From Paenibacillus vietnamensis (GTDB lineage: Bacteria > Bacillota > Bacilli > Paenibacillales > Paenibacillaceae): 64,000 bases of DNA. The notes under the pieces are model-generated. The model did no database searches. It saw nothing but the letters and a program-made list of their open reading frames with translations, and had not been told where the DNA came from. The DNA lies in assembly GCF_020169515.1 (NCBI RefSeq), contig NZ_JAHMHW010000005.1:62001-126000 (forward strand), in the 5' to 3' direction. This document shows, in pieces, positions 54,060-62,239 of this stretch (positions within the stretch are counted from its first letter, which is position 1; the number at the start of each line of letters is the position of its first letter). Both the position numbers and the translations under genes were made by a program.

Positions 54060-55124
54060 CCAAACTTGGGACCGCGACGCATTCGAATCGGCTTTGCGGA
54101 AGCAGTGGAGCTGGATCGAAAAAAACGAGTCGAAGGATGCGACGAGGACCATTACGGAGGATGACGAGGTGATCTATACGCCCCATACGGATGCGTATAG
54201 GCTGGATTTGGAAGAGCTGTTAGCTGCGGCTGGAGCTTGGGCAGTGGTGGCAGACGATACGGCGCTGGGGGCTATCCAAGGTGATCAGCGCGTCTTCTCG
54301 GCGGGGCTCCCGGTGGAGGTGATTCATCCTGCCGTCACTCTCGAGCAGTTGAAGGAAGAAGGCATCGATCGGCTTTTCAGTCGTTCACGACCGATTTCGC
54401 GACGAGCGCGGAGGGCCGGGCTTATAACGTCACGGTGACGGCGGAGGAGCTGAACGACTGGCTGCTGAAGCCGGGCGAAGTATTTTCATATGCCGATCTA
54501 ATCGCCAAGGTGAAGAAAGAGCATGAGTACCGCGAAGCGTCGGTCATCTTGAACGGCAAGTTCGTGACGGGCATCGGCGGCGGCATCTGCCAGGTGTCGA
54601 GCACCCTGTACCAGACCGTCCTGCGCGCTGGACTGGAGATCGTCGAACGTCGCAACCATTCCCTGCCGGTCGCCTACCTCCCTCTCGGCCATGACGCCAC
54701 CTATGCCACGGATGCCATCGATTTCAAGTTCCGCAATTCGACGGGCAAGTCGCTGATCATCCGCACGGAGGTCAAGGACCGGAAAGTGACCATCAAATTG
54801 TTCGGCACGATGCCGCAGAACGAAAGCTACGAGATCGAGTCTGTGACGCTGGACACGATTGAGCCCGGCACGCAGCAGGCGGTGAACCGCGCTCTTCCGG
54901 TCGGCAAAAGCGTCGTCGTGCAGGAAGGGAAGCAGGGTTATGTCGTAGAAACCTTTCGCGTCTTGAAGCGCGACGGAGTAGAAGTGTCCCGCGAGCGCGT
55001 GTCCAAGGACACATACCGCGCGCAGCCGACCATTATCGAGGTCGGCCCTTCTTCGCTGGACGCGACGCCGGTCCCATCCGCGACGCCTGCTCCGGATGAG
55101 ACGATTATCGAGGATGGAGTTTAA
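54060..55124 (+). pseudogene. VanW family protein (YoaR-like), N-terminally lost and frameshifted
   Basis: Two frames encode parts of one VanW-like protein. The first gives 'TWDRDAFESALRKQWSWIE' and 'FSAGLPVEVIHPAVTLEQLK' up to about 54373. The second resumes at 'SFTTDFATSAEGRAYNV' and runs through the diagnostic 'GEVFSYADLIAK', 'FVTGIGGGICQVSSTLYQTV' and 'RRNHSLPVAYLPLGHDATYA' to 55124. One indel in GGCTTTTCAG near 54373 separates them. The upstream part is replaced by IS66 sequence. VanW proteins are cell-wall-associated and of uncertain function. A shorter product starting at the GTG at 54435 is possible but would lack the first domain. Confidence 0.8.
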
Positions 55125-55198
55125 GGCGCTCTATCACATGCGTTCTCCTTACCTCTGCCCAGGCGTCCGGCCACAATCGTAATATGCTGGTTTCCCAT
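55121..55198 (-). CDS. Very short open frame with good ribosome site, possible truncated gene
   Basis: The ATG at 55198 is preceded by AAAGGAG at proper spacing and opens 25 codons ('MGNQHITIVAGRLG' at the start), ending in a stop that overlaps the vanW-like stop. It would be the last gene of the germination operon. No family is recognised. It may be the remaining head of a gene cut at the junction with vanW. Confidence 0.3.
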   Translation of the reverse strand: MGNQHITIVAGRLGRGKENACDRAP

Positions 55199-55210
55199 GA
55201 GACAACTCCT

Positions 55211-55429
55211 TTATCCCAGCATCTTATCAAATCTCCCGAACAAAACGCTCATCAATTGAGTCGGACCCGGCAAATGCGGGTTGAACAGCAAGGCTATGGA
55301 TAATGCTGCCGAGAATAAAGTGATTCCCGTAATGACCATTTTGAATTTCTTCTGCTTACATTTACGTAATTCAACCAATAAAATGGCGGCTGAAATCAGA
55401 AGAATGCCGAGGATCGCTGCCGCTTTCAT
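55211..55429 (-). CDS. Small membrane protein of the germination operon
   Basis: A 72-residue protein with two predicted helices ('AAAILGILLISAAILLVEL' and 'MVITGITLFSAALSIALLF') joined by a basic loop ('RKCKQKKFK'). AAGGAGG precedes the ATG at proper distance. It follows gerC by 23 bases. Small two-helix GerD/KD-like subunits are known in some gerA-family operons and modulate the receptor; this is the likely role here, by position. Confidence 0.65.
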   Translation of the reverse strand: MKAAAILGILLISAAILLVELRKCKQKKFKMVITGITLFSAALSIALLFNPHLPGPTQLMSVLFGRFDKMLG

Positions 55430-55452
55430 CGATTGTTCCTCCTTATGTTCGA

Positions 55453-56685
55453 TTAATATTGTACACCTTGTCCAGGCACACCTTGCGGATATGTGGATTT
55501 CCCTGAACTTGTAATAAGGGTATCCACCCGCACCTCCACCTTCATGTTTTCGAAAATTTCATCCCAATTTCGCTTTTGCGCTTTCCATTTTCTTGGATAA
55601 TGACGACGAAACTGTCCAGAAAATCCGAAAAAGTCGGTTTTCAACTGTTTTTGAGAAAGCATCAATGCATCCTTGGCTAATCCAGTAAGCTTCTCCTTCC
55701 ATTGTTGCTCGACCATCGTATTCATTTGAGGATCGGCAATCGATTTTGAAGTGGTATTCAGCACCACTTCACCCTTTGCGTCCACTTTGATTTTCATGCT
55801 CCATTCGTTGTTCGAGATAGCAGGAGTCAGCGTGGTCTTCATAGATATCAATCTGATCGAAACGTTTCCTTCGTTCCCTTCAATCTCTACCGGCATGATG
55901 ATATAGTTCAGTTGATTAAGGAGCATTAATACTCCAACGCTCATCGGCTCGGTCACCGTTTTCACATAACGATCCTCTTTAATCAGACTAAGACCTCTCA
56001 CATAGGGATCGCTCGTGTATGTACTCTGTCCCGACGCAGGCTTTAGAATAAGCATGCGCGAAAGAACAGCTGAACGGCTTGGACCTTCTATCGACTGCGC
56101 AAGATTCAAGACGGTTACACGCGTTCCCAGCTTCAAATTGCTCATCTCCCGCAACGATTCTGCGGAGCTGCGCTCCAGCGGAGGGAGCAGCGCCAACATA
56201 TCCCTTGCTTTCTGATCTGTCGAGAATACATAGGCATGCTCACGGATTTGGGTGTACCGAAGGAAGAAATCAAGATATTGGCGCAATCCTTGTTTAGAGG
56301 CTTGTTCACTTATGACAATGACTTCGCAATGGCCCCAGAACACGTTGCGGGAAACTTTTCTCTGAAGTCTGTTCATCGCTTCAGCCACATTGCTTCCTAC
56401 CGCGGTACGTATCATGGTTACTCCGCTTTGACTGGCTTCGCTCGAGCCGCTTCCGCCAGAACCACTCCCTGCCTTGCGAGGAATAAAGATTTGGGCGGTC
56501 AGTTCGACTTGGTCGTCTTTGGTGTCAATACCGGTTGCGAGAATAATGGCAAGGTCATTCACTTCTATTCGATCCCAGCATCCGGCGAGCAGCAGAAAGC
56601 TGAATAAGGTCAGCGCTTGAAAGGCCGTTTTCCATCTCGACCTTACAGGGAAAGACTCACGCTCACTCCTCTTACACGTCGTCAT
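55453..56685 (-). CDS. Spore germination protein C, Ger(x)C family lipoprotein
   Basis: A 410-residue lipoprotein, C subunit of a GerA-type nutrient receptor in the inner spore membrane. The lipobox is 'FLLLAGC' with acylated C36, followed by 'WDRIEVNDLAIILATGID', the family hallmark. 'SRNVFWGHCEVIVISEQASK' and 'YPQGVPGQGVQY' complete the protein. It lies 5 bases after gerB. A long run GGGGGGAG precedes the ATG. No frameshift is seen, so it looks functional. Confidence 0.92.
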   Translation of the reverse strand: MTTCKRSERESFPVRSRWKTAFQALTLFSFLLLAGCWDRIEVNDLAIILATGIDTKDDQVELTAQIFIPRKAGSGSGGSGSSEASQSGVTMIRTAVGSNVAEAMNRLQRKVSRNVFWGHCEVIVISEQASKQGLRQYLDFFLRYTQIREHAYVFSTDQKARDMLALLPPLERSSAESLREMSNLKLGTRVTVLNLAQSIEGPSRSAVLSRMLILKPASGQSTYTSDPYVRGLSLIKEDRYVKTVTEPMSVGVLMLLNQLNYIIMPVEIEGNEGNVSIRLISMKTTLTPAISNNEWSMKIKVDAKGEVVLNTTSKSIADPQMNTMVEQQWKEKLTGLAKDALMLSQKQLKTDFFGFSGQFRRHYPRKWKAQKRNWDEIFENMKVEVRVDTLITSSGKSTYPQGVPGQGVQY

Positions 56686-56690
56686 AGTGA

Positions 56691-57803
56691 TTAAGTCGCT
56701 CCCCCCTTCATTCTTTCATTCCATAGCTTCCTCACTAAGGCACAAACGTATAAGAGAGCAGGAAAACAGAAAAGAAGCATTAAGGTATATAAATTCCCAG
56801 AGACGCTTAACAGCTTAGCCACGTCTGGATGACTGGATACAACCCAGTAGGAATAAGCTAAGCATAAGAATGCTAATGGTGCTACGACTGGTTTATAGTC
56901 ATTTAATCCGAACCATTCTGCCGTTGTTGTTGAGAAAATGTAAAGAAATACAGAGATTTTGACAAAAATGCCGAATATCCATACGGCAACGATGACAGCT
57001 TCAATATGCTGAAGAAAGTCGGCAATCGTAATATACCTTGCAGCAATCAACATAGGAAAAGTAAAGCTGTCCGTTAGATCGCCAAGCAGGAACAGACAAA
57101 CGAGATTGGTGACGATCATGGTCATGGTTGTAAACAAAAGCGATCCAATCATCGCTTTACCAACTTGGCGTTTATGATTGACATATGGCAGCAAGAAAGC
57201 GATGACGATGTACTCGCTAAACCACGCAGCAGGTGGAATGCTGCCGAGCATGGAAGGAAGCATTCCATCCTCGAACACTGGAAGAAGCTCCTGAGGCCTC
57301 AATTCTTTAATAAGCAGAAGAAATGTAAGGAGCAGAAGCGCAGTGATAATTGTTACAAATATTTGCGAGGTACGGCCTACAACCTCTATTCCAAGGCGCA
57401 CATTAAGCGTACATACAATGACCATCGTCCCCATCACAACAAATAACGGCGTGCGCGGCAAAGCGTTGGTAACGATAAATTCGCCATACTCTCGAATAAT
57501 CAAGCCGGTCAGGTGAGGCAGGTATATAAGGTAAGCTAGTCCGAACAGTTTGCCTGGAAACCATCCTATTATTTGCAGACTAGACTGGATAATCGTCTTA
57601 TTAGGGTATAGGCGATGAATGCCTAGACTTATCCCGATAACGATAAGCCCTATGAATGATCCCCAAATAGGCGAGAGCCACATATCATGTCCCGCATAAT
57701 GCATGGTCATGCTAGGCACGGATAAGATGGAGGTGGCAAGTACGGTAGGCAGCAGCAGAATAGCCAGTTGAACTTCTGAAATTCGCCCCTTATCGGTTAA
57801 CAT
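56691..57803 (-). CDS. Spore germination protein B, GerAB-type endospore germination permease
   Basis: A 370-residue membrane protein with about ten helices, related to amino-acid/polyamine transporters and forming the germinant-binding subunit. It begins 'KGRISEVQLAILLLPTVLAT'; 'PIWGSFIGLIVIGISLGIHR' and 'IRTELG'-type loops are replaced here by 'IREYGEFIVTNALPRTP'. AGGAGGAGG sits upstream of the ATG at 57803. It lies 41 bases after gerA in the same direction. The intact frame suggests a working receptor; the germinant cannot be predicted. Confidence 0.92.
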   Translation of the reverse strand: MLTDKGRISEVQLAILLLPTVLATSILSVPSMTMHYAGHDMWLSPIWGSFIGLIVIGISLGIHRLYPNKTIIQSSLQIIGWFPGKLFGLAYLIYLPHLTGLIIREYGEFIVTNALPRTPLFVVMGTMVIVCTLNVRLGIEVVGRTSQIFVTIITALLLLTFLLLIKELRPQELLPVFEDGMLPSMLGSIPPAAWFSEYIVIAFLLPYVNHKRQVGKAMIGSLLFTTMTMIVTNLVCLFLLGDLTDSFTFPMLIAARYITIADFLQHIEAVIVAVWIFGIFVKISVFLYIFSTTTAEWFGLNDYKPVVAPLAFLCLAYSYWVVSSHPDVAKLLSVSGNLYTLMLLFCFPALLYVCALVRKLWNERMKGGAT

Positions 57804-57844
57804 GTGCGCCGCCTCCTCCTGAGCCTAATTTTCAATGATTTTAA

Positions 57845-59281
57845 CTATTCGCTTGTTCCTCCGCGACACCACCGGACATCCTTAAGCCCCTTCGCGGAAG
57901 TTGGAGCAGCGGGCGATAGATATAGCGTCCCAAATGATCGCAGGCTGCTTAGATGGATCACGAGCACAATGACGCCAAGCATCATTCCGACAAGCCCTAG
58001 CGTGCCACCCAGTATCATGATTGGAAATCTGAGCAAACGTGTAACAATGCCGGCTGCATATCTTGGGATCATGAATGAAGCAATCCCGGTTAATGCCACG
58101 ATAATGACCATCGGAGCGGATACGATGCCTGCCGAGGTTGCGGCTTGTCCGATAATGAGTGCTCCGACAATACTGACAGCAGCACCAACCTGTTTAGGCA
58201 GTCGCACCCCCGCCTCTCTCAATGCTTCGAATGAGACTTCCATGATCATCGCTTCCACCAATGCCGGGAATGGGATCTCCTCCCTCGCCCTAGAGATGCT
58301 CAGCAGCAGGACAGTGGGAATCATTTCCTGATGAAATGTAGTGATAGCTACGTATGCCGATGGCAGCATGATGGAAATGACGGCGAAAAAGTATCTCATC
58401 CAGCGAACGGACAGACTCATATATTTATTCTCATAATAATCTTCCGGAGACTGGAGCATAGAGAAAATCGAAACCGGTGCAATCAGACTGAAGGGCGTTC
58501 CATCAATTAAAAGCGCAAAGCGCCCCTCCAAGAGATTGGCTGCGACCACATCCGGCCGCTCTGTCGCGAGCATCTGCGGAAACGGTGAAAATTGCTCATC
58601 TGCAAGCCCTTTTTCGATGTAATGACTTTCCAGAACACCCTCTAACTTCAGCTTTCTTAATCTTGATTGCACTTCCTTTATCAATGCAGGATCAATGATA
58701 CCCTCAACATAAGCGAGAACAATTTCTGTGTTTGTGTATTGCCCTTTTGTTGTTGTTATGAGTTTCAATGAGGGGGTTTTCATGCGTTTGCGCAAAAGAG
58801 AAAGATTGATGCTTAAATTTTCAGTAAACCCTTCTCTAGGCCCGCGGACAGTAGACTCGGCTGAGGGCTCCTCTACAGCGCGAGAAGCTGTTTTGGGTAG
58901 AGAATAAGCCCTGCCCATCGGTTGATCCTCCAGCAGCAGCAGAGCTTGTCCATTCAAAATGGCAAGAATAGCTTCATTGATCGTACAGACAGTTTGAATG
59001 GAAGACATAGGAACGAACGTAAAAGATTCTATTCCTGCATCCGAACGAGCTGCAAAGCTGCCGTCCAACATAGGAGACAGCAATTGTTTCTCCAGTCGTT
59101 CGGTATCACACAAGCTGCTGCAGTATACACATAATGCGGATAAATGATTCCCGGTAAGAAAGCGATGAAAAATAATGTCCGTGTTCTCTCCAAAGACTTC
59201 TTGAAGTACTTCACGGTTATTGTCTAAGCTGGATGTCAATTTCTCTTTGTATTGCGTTTTCTCCGTTTGCAACGCCATCAC
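57845..59281 (-). CDS. Spore germination protein A, GerA family
   Basis: A 478-residue A subunit. The hydrophilic N-terminal half ends in 'GPREGFTENLSINLSLLRKR', the most conserved GerA segment. The rest holds about five helices with 'EGRFALLIDGTPFSLIAPVS' and 'LVEAMIMEVSFEALREAGVR'. A GTG at 59281 follows GAGGGGGTGAG with good spacing; the ATG at 59278 is an alternative. It is the first gene of gerA-gerB-gerC. The 144 bp from its start to the element end must contain the promoter, which would be sigma-G dependent in known relatives, but no convincing box was found. Confidence 0.92.
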   Translation of the reverse strand: MMALQTEKTQYKEKLTSSLDNNREVLQEVFGENTDIIFHRFLTGNHLSALCVYCSSLCDTERLEKQLLSPMLDGSFAARSDAGIESFTFVPMSSIQTVCTINEAILAILNGQALLLLEDQPMGRAYSLPKTASRAVEEPSAESTVRGPREGFTENLSINLSLLRKRMKTPSLKLITTTKGQYTNTEIVLAYVEGIIDPALIKEVQSRLRKLKLEGVLESHYIEKGLADEQFSPFPQMLATERPDVVAANLLEGRFALLIDGTPFSLIAPVSIFSMLQSPEDYYENKYMSLSVRWMRYFFAVISIMLPSAYVAITTFHQEMIPTVLLLSISRAREEIPFPALVEAMIMEVSFEALREAGVRLPKQVGAAVSIVGALIIGQAATSAGIVSAPMVIIVALTGIASFMIPRYAAGIVTRLLRFPIMILGGTLGLVGMMLGVIVLVIHLSSLRSFGTLYLSPAAPTSAKGLKDVRWCRGGTSE

Positions 59282-59425
59282 CCACCCTCACCCCCTCATT
59301 TGGATATATAAGGCATCATTATGTTCTTCCCATTATGTAATAATTATGCACGCATAAATACCCCTGTATAGACCGCATCGATTGTATCTCATCTTGAAAC
59401 AAGGCTCGGTCTATTCGACGCTTAC

Positions 59426-59433
59426 AATGATTT
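59426..59433 (+). repeat. Target-site duplication, right copy (AATGATTT)
   Basis: Exact copy of 53166-53173, directly after the right IS66-type end. It reads on into the second half of the capA-like gene. Confidence 0.88.
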
Positions 59434-59650
59434 GGTCATAGACCATTTGGAGACGCCGCTGGCAGGGTGGAAGCTCAATACGCCAGGGAAAATACTCGAA
59501 CCGGATTTACTATGTGTAACAGTCCAGATGAGCTTGCCGCTGCCCTGAAGCGCGCAATCTTTTTCTTGCTGACTACCGAGAATAATCATTGTCCGGATCG
59601 CGGGGAAGCGGGCTTGGCCCGTACGCTAAGGGTGCTAAAGGAACATGGCT
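59426..59650 (+). pseudogene. capA-like gene, middle fragment beyond the element
   Basis: The sequence continues the CapA protein: 'NDLVIDHLETPLAGW', then, after a frameshift near 59467, 'NSPDELAAALKRA', 'LLTTENNHCPDRGEAGLART' and 'LRVLKEHGF'. These match the NLETPLAG and ANNHxxDRG motifs of the family. It stops at about 59650, where the conserved promoter block of the copied binding-protein gene begins, so the 3' half of the gene is gone. A 73-codon frame from 59467 exists but is only part of this remnant. Confidence 0.75.
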
Positions 59651-59748
59651 TTGTCAAAAGTTTTTTGAAAGCGGATTCGGTAAAATAAAGATAAAAAAAG
59701 AGTCCGTTTTCTCCATGGAAGAGCGGAGATCCGGATTTTATAATGAGG
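59651..59748 (+). promoter_or_regulatory. Regulated promoter of the binding protein, copy 2
   Basis: Same length as, and nearly identical to, the block at 21795-21892, including TTGTCAAA, the TCCATGGA palindrome (59712-59719) and TATAAT (59739-59744). The match starts exactly where the capA fragment stops. Confidence 0.7.
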
Positions 59749-59759
59749 CTATCACGGAA

Positions 59760-59773
59760 TGAAAGCGGATTCA
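59760..59773 (+). promoter_or_regulatory. cre-like site after promoter copy 2
   Basis: TGAAAGCGGATTCA differs from the cre consensus only at position 10. It has about the same distance from the -10 box as the site at 21906 has in copy 1. Confidence 0.5.
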
Positions 59774-59801
59774 AAGATGAACATGACGGGGAGAGATTGT
59801 T

Positions 59802-61151
59802 ATGAGAAGAAAGCTTTGGATGTTGACCGTATTTCTGTTTGCCATTGTTTTGATTGCGGGCTGCGGCGGGAATAACGCCGGAAATGCGGAGAATGAAGAA
59901 ACGCCGGCCGGCACCGCAAATACAGGGGAAACGCCCGCCAAGCAAGATATTACATTGACTTATCTTGCAAGCCAAGGCTGGATATTCGACTCTGAAATGG
60001 AGCTCGCCAAAAAGTTCGAGGAGCAGACCGGCATCAAAATCGACTATCAGATCATTCCTGCCGATCAGTACTTCAACGTGCTGAAAACAAAGCTGAACGC
60101 GAAGGAAGGTCCGGACATTTTCGGCGGCCAAAGCGGCAAAAGCGAAATCAGCCTGAACTACAACGTTCTGGAAAACGCCGTCGACCTGAGCGACCAGGAA
60201 TGGACGAAACGCGAGGATCCGCTGTCGCTCGAGCAGCTGTCCCTGGACGGCAAAGTATATGCGCAGACGATTTGGGATACGGGCAACAGCTTCGTTATGG
60301 TCTATAACAAGAAGATTTTTGCGGAGCTTGGCCTGACCGTGCCGAAGACGTACGAGGAGCTGAAGCAGGCTTCCCTGAAAATCAAGGAAAAGGGCATTAC
60401 GCCGATCTATGAGCCGATCGCGGACGGTTGGCACCATGTTCTCTGGTTCGCGGAGCCGGGCCCGAGATACGACGAAATTACGCCGGGCCTGTACGATGAT
60501 TTGAACGCCAACAAGAAAAAATTCGCGGACGATCCATCCATGCTGACTGCACTTACTCAGATGAAGGAAATGTACGATCTCGGATTTTTCGGCGACAACA
60601 CGTTTTCGGATACGGGCTCCGATACAGCGAACAAACTGGCGACCGGCGAGTTTGCCATGTCGCTGTCCGCGCAAAGCGTAGTCGGCGATATCGTGAAAGC
60701 CAATCCGGAGCTGAAAGAAGAGGATTTCGGTTACTTTGTAATCCCGCTGGCCGACAACCAGTTCTACTACATTAACCCGGGCGGTCCGAGCAAATTCGTT
60801 TATTCGAAGGGCAAGCATATCGAGGCGGCCAAGCAATATCTTGCGTTTTTGGCGCAGCCTGAAAATCTTCAATACCTGATCGACAACACTCCGTCGTTCA
60901 CCAACCTGAACTTCTCGGGTCTGAAGGACAAATACAGCGACGCCCAGAAAGAGCTGTTCGCGGCTTATCCGAAGAAAGGCACGGACATTCAAAATTTTGT
61001 AAGCTACGTCAATCCGCAGTGGATGGACATCGGAAAAGACATCGCCGCCATGTTTGGAAATTCGATTCAACCGGTTGATATTTTGAAAAACATCGATAAA
61101 CGCAGGGACGACATGGCCCAAATCGCAAAGGATCCGGCCTGGGCCAAGTAA
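59802..61151 (+). CDS. Sugar-binding lipoprotein, copy 2, without permease genes
   Basis: A 449-residue lipoprotein very similar to the one at 21947. The signal peptide 'LTVFLFAIVLIAGC' gives acylated C21; the mature protein shares long identical stretches ('LAKKFEEQTGIKIDYQIIPA', 'PDIFGGQSGKSEISLNYNV'). The linker after the lipid anchor is about ten residues longer. GGGGAGAG precedes the ATG. No permease follows, so it probably delivers sugar to the permeases at 23312-25008. Differences in the ligand region (for example 'ETATLDG' against 'EQLSLDG') may give another specificity. Confidence 0.92.
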   Translation: MRRKLWMLTVFLFAIVLIAGCGGNNAGNAENEETPAGTANTGETPAKQDITLTYLASQGWIFDSEMELAKKFEEQTGIKIDYQIIPADQYFNVLKTKLNAKEGPDIFGGQSGKSEISLNYNVLENAVDLSDQEWTKREDPLSLEQLSLDGKVYAQTIWDTGNSFVMVYNKKIFAELGLTVPKTYEELKQASLKIKEKGITPIYEPIADGWHHVLWFAEPGPRYDEITPGLYDDLNANKKKFADDPSMLTALTQMKEMYDLGFFGDNTFSDTGSDTANKLATGEFAMSLSAQSVVGDIVKANPELKEEDFGYFVIPLADNQFYYINPGGPSKFVYSKGKHIEAAKQYLAFLAQPENLQYLIDNTPSFTNLNFSGLKDKYSDAQKELFAAYPKKGTDIQNFVSYVNPQWMDIGKDIAAMFGNSIQPVDILKNIDKRRDDMAQIAKDPAWAK

Positions 61152-61161
61152 CGATGCAGAG

Positions 61162-61199
61162 ACGAGGAAGCGTGACGGATATTCCGCATGATTCCTCGT
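61162..61199 (+). terminator. Weak hairpin after binding protein copy 2
   Basis: ACGAGGAA (61162-61169) pairs with TTCCTCGT (61192-61199) around a 22-base loop; only AAAA follows. Termination is uncertain. Confidence 0.35.
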
Positions 61200-61305
61200 A
61201 AAAGCACTTTGTTTATCGAATCGGCACTACCTTTGTCACCCATGCAGGAACCCGCTTCCCGACAGCCAAATATATAGGTAGAATATTTGAAGCGGAGGGA
61301 TAGAA

Positions 61306-61875
61306 ATGGGTAACTTGAAAACAAAGGATGCCGCAGATCTGATTTCCGTCAGCCAAACGACCATCAAGCGATGGGCTTCTACATTCCCGGATGTTTTCCA
61401 AAAGGACCGGTTCGGCCACTATATATTCTCAGAAGACGACGTTCTGCTGCTTATGCTGATCAAGGAGCGCATCGAACAGGGCGAGCAGCTGGATCGCATG
61501 CAGCTGACAAGCAATATGGAGGCAGCTGCATCCCGGCAGGATGAGGCTTCAGTCCAGGAACAGGACGAGGCTTCGCTGCATGTGCAGGCTGCGGCTGCGG
61601 CTGCGGACGAGATGCTGAACCGGATCGAGCAGATGGAGCGGACGCTTCAGCAAAAAGCCGACGAAGTCGTCTCGGTGCAGCTGCTTCAGCAGCGCGAGGA
61701 GCTTGAGGAGCTGCGCCAAATGATCGTGCAATTGGCCGCCGCCGTAGAGACTCTGCAGACGCCGGCCGGCAAGGGCCGGGCTCAGCACGAAGAGCTGCAC
61801 CCGGTCGCCGCCGCCAAGCTGCAGGAGCCTCCGAAGAAGCGCGGTTTGCTTCGCTCGTTTTTCTCTCTTCTATAA
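61306..61875 (+). CDS. racA: RacA-like chromosome-anchoring protein with MerR-type DNA-binding domain
   Basis: A 189-residue protein. Residues 1-60 form a MerR-type helix-turn-helix ('TKDAADLISVSQTTIKRWAS', 'FGHYIFSEDDVLLLMLIKER'). Residues 65-150 are a Gln/Glu/Ala-rich coiled coil, and the tail is basic and hydrophobic ('PPKKRGLLRSFFSLL'). The size and layout fit RacA, which in sporulating Bacillus binds sites near the origin and anchors them at the cell pole through DivIVA. GGAGGG precedes the ATG, and a strong terminator follows. A different MerR-like protein cannot be excluded. Confidence 0.7.
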   Translation: MGNLKTKDAADLISVSQTTIKRWASTFPDVFQKDRFGHYIFSEDDVLLLMLIKERIEQGEQLDRMQLTSNMEAAASRQDEASVQEQDEASLHVQAAAAAADEMLNRIEQMERTLQQKADEVVSVQLLQQREELEELRQMIVQLAAAVETLQTPAGKGRAQHEELHPVAAAKLQEPPKKRGLLRSFFSLL

Positions 61876-61883
61876 GCAGTTAA

Positions 61884-61930
61884 AAGGGCTGCCGCCAAGG
61901 TCATTATGGATTCTGGCGGCAGCCTTTTTT
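61884..61930 (+). terminator. Rho-independent terminator after the RacA-like gene
   Basis: GGCTGCCGCCA (61887-61897) pairs with TGGCGGCAGCC (61914-61924), followed by TTTTTT. Confidence 0.9.
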
Positions 61931-62160
61931 GTGCAGAAGTTTGAGAAAACGGTGAGCTCTGCTGTACTTTATGCATCAGAAGTAGGTAAATTACAACAGA
62001 CGGATGGCTCTGCTGCACTATATGCATCAGAGCCCAAAGATTGGCGTGCTGTATCCCGGTTTCGTATAATTCCCGCTGTATTTGTACAGCAGAAGCTTAT
62101 CACGAGCCCCTCATGTCAGGTTTCTGATGCATAGTATGCAGCGGGATCGTTTCCGATTTG
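61931..62160. repeat. Intergenic 'CTGCTGTACT..ATGCATCAGA' repeats
   Basis: GCTCTGCTGTACTTTATGCA (61953) and GCTCTGCTGCACTATATGCA (62006) are direct copies, both continuing as TCAGA. An inverted form, TCTGATGCATAGTATGCAGC, lies near 62122. Together they form a large imperfect palindrome. No gene is seen. Confidence 0.65.
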
Positions 62161-62239
62161 AGAGTTTGACCGAGCTCCTCTACCAGATCGACTTAGTGTA
62201 ATCCACAGCCCCTCGATTTTGGACTAGGGGCATCCTCGT

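Larger units (their letters stand above)
53174..59425. mobile_element. IS66-type element of 6.25 kb carrying a germination operon
   Basis: The left end GTAAGCGTCAAACTC (53174) and the right end, whose reverse complement reads GTAAGCGTCGAATAG (ending 59425), share GTAAGCGTC, the IS66-type terminus, with imperfect similarity beyond it. Perfect 8 bp duplications (AATGATTT) flank both, and the flanks are the two halves of one capA-like gene. Inside are a frameshifted tnpA, the C-terminal part of tnpC, a damaged vanW-like gene, and the gerA-gerB-gerC operon with a small membrane gene. TnpB and most of TnpC are missing, so it cannot move alone; movement with transposase from a full IS66 copy is inferred. 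The germination genes look more AT-rich than the rest of the window. Confidence 0.85.

Noticed and set aside
59282..59425. Sigma-G promoter of the ger operon
   Set aside because: CATAATG-like -10 candidates exist on the minus strand, but no -35 element with correct spacing was found.
59467..59688. 73-codon open frame considered as a small gene
   Set aside because: Its middle part is clearly a CapA fragment and its end runs into the promoter of the binding-protein copy; it has no ribosome site.
61244..61286. Sigma-H-like promoter before the RacA-like gene (AGGA and GAAT elements)
   Set aside because: The distance between the two elements is about 25 bases, too long for sigma-H.
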